Assembly (NCBI GenBank): GCA_031273285.1
Contig: JAISSE010000250.1
Span: forward strand, 1-8,667
Length of the DNA: 8,667 nucleotides
Direction of reading: 5' to 3'
Origin: Prevotellaceae bacterium
Lineage (GTDB): Bacteria > Bacteroidota > Bacteroidia > Bacteroidales > UBA932
Positions 7,262 through 8,667 of the stretch are shown here, piece after piece. A program made the translations under genes and the position numbers. The number at the start of each line of letters is the position of its first letter. Positions within the stretch are counted from its first letter, which is position 1. The notes beneath the pieces are model-generated. The model was not told the origin of the DNA. It was given only the letters and a program-made list of their open reading frames with translations, and made no database searches.

Positions 7262-7411
7262 GATGTGCAAAAGTCCCGCAATGACGACACTTTTTGTTGC
7301 GACGTATTCAAGTGTCGTCCCTGCTGGACTGGTGAGAGATGGGGTACGTCCTGTCCGCAGGCTGAAGCCTGCGGTTAATAAAGTGTTGTCCCTTCGGGAC
7401 TTTTGCATATC
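7262..7411. repeat. Inverted-repeat, multi-hairpin intergenic element (REP/MITE-like)
   Basis: The ends 7262-7278 and 7395-7411 are inverted repeats matching at 16 of 17 positions (core GCAAAAGTCCCG). Inside are three further perfect inverted repeats: GACGACACTT at 7283-7292 with 7310-7319 (10 bp, 17-nt loop); CCGCAGGCT at 7355-7363 with 7366-7374 (9 bp around GA); and GTCCC at 7388-7392 with 7396-7400 (5 bp around TTC). The structure resembles small non-autonomous palindromic elements scattered between genes in Bacteroidota. No transposase is present. The GC-rich hairpin at 7355-7374 could also act as a transcription barrier between the divergent units. Whether the element is repeated elsewhere cannot be seen here. 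Confidence 0.65.
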
Positions 7412-7446
7412 CTTCATACTTGCGACAATTTAAAATACACCTTTCG

Positions 7447-7469
7447 TGAAAGTTCACGCATGAAAGTTC
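7447..7469. repeat. Direct repeats upstream of the dxr promoter
   Basis: TGAAAGTTC occurs at 7447-7455 and again at 7461-7469, a 14-bp spacing. The first copy overlaps a perfect palindrome CGTGAA-AG-TTCACG at 7445-7458. The pair lies 12-35 bp upstream of the dxr -7 element, where a regulator could bind; no known operator was recognised. Confidence 0.45.
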
Positions 7470-7481
7470 GAATAAAAAGTG

Positions 7482-7489
7482 TAATTTTG
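7482..7489 (+). promoter_or_regulatory. -7 promoter element of dxr
   Basis: The plus strand reads TAATTTTG, an exact TAnnTTTG match and the same octamer as the -7 element of the T9SS protein-hisS operon. The ATG of dxr at 7510 is 20 nt downstream, which leaves a leader of about 14 nt. A clear TTG -33 element is missing at the expected distance. Confidence 0.45.
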
Positions 7490-7509
7490 AAAAATTTTTT
7501 TAACGTTTT

Positions 7510-8664
7510 ATGCAAAGAAGAATAGCCGTTTTAGGTTCTACAGGTTCGATAGGGAGGCAGGCGCTGGAGGTTATCGCAGAGCATCCCGATTTGTTTACGG
7601 CGGAAGTGCTTACCGCAAACGACAACGCGGCATTGCTTGTCGAACAGGCGATTATGTTTCAGCCCGATACGGTTGTAATCGCCAACAGGGATTTGTACCG
7701 GCAGGTTTCGGATTCGCTCAGGGATTATCCCATAAAAGTTTATGCCGGCAACGAGGCTTTGGAACAGGTTGCGGGCATGGGCAGTATCGATATGGTACTT
7801 GTTGCGCTGGTCGGATATTCGGGTCTGATGCCGACAATCCGGGCGATAGAATCGGACAAAATCATAGCTTTGGCGAACAAGGAGGCTTTGGTCGTAGCGG
7901 GTCGGCTGATAATAGATCTGGCGGCGCAGCACAGAGTCCCGATAATTCCCGTCGATTCGGAACATTCGGCAATTTTTCAGTGTTTGGCAGGCGAATACGC
8001 TCCGATAGACCGGATATATCTGACGGCTTCAGGAGGACCTTTTCTGAATATGCCCGCGGAAAAACTTGCGACGGTAACAAAAGAGGATGCACTGAAACAT
8101 CCGCGCTGGAATATGGGCGCAAAAATCACCGTCGATTCGGCAACGATGATGAACAAGGGTTTTGAAGTTATTGAGGCTCACTGGCTGTTTAACGTGCCGG
8201 ACGCAAATATCAAGGTGCTTGTGCATCCGCAGTCGATAATCCATTCGATGGTACAGTTCAGGGACGGGGCAATAAAAGCCCAGCTGGGCGAACCGAGTAT
8301 GAAAGTCCCGATTCAGTACGCGCTTACATACCCCGAACGGGTCGAATGCAATGTCCGGAAAATCAACTTTGCCGATTATCCGGCACTGACATTCGCCGAA
8401 CCCGATTTTCGGAAGTTCCCCTGCCTGAAGATAGCTTATCGGGCGCTTCGTGCCGGAGGAACCGTTCCGTGCATCATGAACGCGGCAAACGAGGTGGCGG
8501 TACGGGCTTTTTTGTCCGGAAAACTGAAATATACGGACATATACTCCCTGATAGCGGAAACAATAGAAACAACGGACAGCATCGCCAACCCTTCGCTAAA
8601 TGACTATATCGCAACGGATACCGTCGCAAGACAAAACGCCGAGAAAATTATGAGCGAAATGTAG
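7510..8664 (+). CDS. dxr: 1-deoxy-D-xylulose 5-phosphate reductoisomerase
   Basis: Dxr converts 1-deoxy-D-xylulose 5-phosphate to 2-C-methyl-D-erythritol 4-phosphate with NADPH, the first committed step of the MEP isoprenoid pathway. The 384-residue protein is full length. The NADPH-binding GSTGSIG is at 9-15 and ANKEALV at 122-128. Metal ligands are D149 and E151 in PVDSEHSA, and E219 in NKGFEVIEAHW. Substrate contacts by alignment with the E. coli enzyme are S174, H197, S210, N215 and K216, all present. The active-site flap reads HPRWNMG (197-203), with Arg where the E. coli enzyme has Asn. The NAANEVAV segment (324-331) belongs to the C-terminal helical domain. The ATG at 7510 lies only two residues before the first beta strand of the Rossmann fold. 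The gene is transcribed away from the exonuclease operon and ends 3 nt before the window edge; in Bacteroidota an rseP-like protease gene often follows, which cannot be checked here. Confidence 0.97.
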   Translation: MQRRIAVLGSTGSIGRQALEVIAEHPDLFTAEVLTANDNAALLVEQAIMFQPDTVVIANRDLYRQVSDSLRDYPIKVYAGNEALEQVAGMGSIDMVLVALVGYSGLMPTIRAIESDKIIALANKEALVVAGRLIIDLAAQHRVPIIPVDSEHSAIFQCLAGEYAPIDRIYLTASGGPFLNMPAEKLATVTKEDALKHPRWNMGAKITVDSATMMNKGFEVIEAHWLFNVPDANIKVLVHPQSIIHSMVQFRDGAIKAQLGEPSMKVPIQYALTYPERVECNVRKINFADYPALTFAEPDFRKFPCLKIAYRALRAGGTVPCIMNAANEVAVRAFLSGKLKYTDIYSLIAETIETTDSIANPSLNDYIATDTVARQNAEKIMSEM

Positions 8665-8667
8665 AAA

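Larger units (their letters stand above)
7066..7509. other. 444-nt divergent intergenic region between the exonuclease operon and dxr
   Basis: No gene is supported here. In order it holds the exonuclease -7 element, a four-copy heptamer array (7107-7134), an AT-rich stretch without recognised motifs, a three-copy heptamer array (7201-7221), a roughly 150-bp inverted-repeat element (7262-7411), a pair of direct repeats (7447-7469) and the dxr -7 element (7482-7489). No tRNA, riboswitch or other known RNA was recognised. An 87-codon minus-strand frame crosses it but is judged spurious. Confidence 0.8.

Noticed and set aside
7154..7417. 87-codon open frame on the minus strand
   Set aside because: It runs across the inverted-repeat element and the ATTGARA array, so its sequence is dictated by repeats. 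The product has no domain and is an unlikely mix of basic and hydrophobic stretches. I treat it as a by-product of the repeat element.

Overview
The window most likely comes from a chromosome of a Bacteroidota bacterium, probably of the order Bacteroidales. The main evidence is a type IX secretion (T9SS) type-B C-terminal sorting domain, a lipoprotein with the Bacteroidota surface-export signature just after its lipid-modified cysteine, and a truncated outer-membrane protein resembling DUF5723. Close matches to the Bacteroidota -7 promoter element TAnnTTTG precede the first gene of every transcription unit, and no strong Shine-Dalgarno sites were seen. Gene content is largely ordinary chromosomal; I see no CRISPR array, transposase, phage gene, tRNA or rRNA.

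Layout, left to right. Positions 1-363 (minus) hold the N-terminal part of a secreted, probably outer-membrane protein cut by the window edge, with its own promoter in the AT-rich gap at 364-539. Positions 540-4404 (minus) form a compact four-gene unit read right to left: a T9SS-exported protein, histidyl-tRNA synthetase (hisS, starting 1 nt after the previous stop), a small surface-type lipoprotein, and a YfcE-like phosphodiesterase. Positions 4432-4614 are intergenic and hold the promoter of that unit plus a GC-richer segment of unknown nature. Positions 4615-7065 (minus) form a second tight operon: a DEDDh 3'-5' exonuclease with an ExoX-like C-terminal domain, futalosine hydrolase (mqnB, 1 nt gap) and a LuxC-family acyl-CoA reductase (ATGA overlap). 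Positions 7066-7509 are a 444-nt divergent intergenic region with two heptamer tandem arrays, a roughly 150-bp inverted-repeat element built of nested hairpins, and a promoter region with direct repeats. Positions 7510-8664 (plus) encode 1-deoxy-D-xylulose 5-phosphate reductoisomerase (dxr), complete, ending 3 nt before the window edge.

Functionally, mqnB points to the futalosine route to menaquinone and dxr to the MEP route to isoprenoids, which would supply the menaquinone side chain. The two genes are divergent neighbours. The T9SS cargo protein, the lipoprotein and the truncated protein are all cell-envelope products. I found no clearly undescribed multi-gene system. The best leads are the inverted-repeat element upstream of dxr, the heptamer repeats that sit over the exonuclease promoter, and the conserved-looking but unexplained exonuclease/MqnB/LuxC-like grouping.
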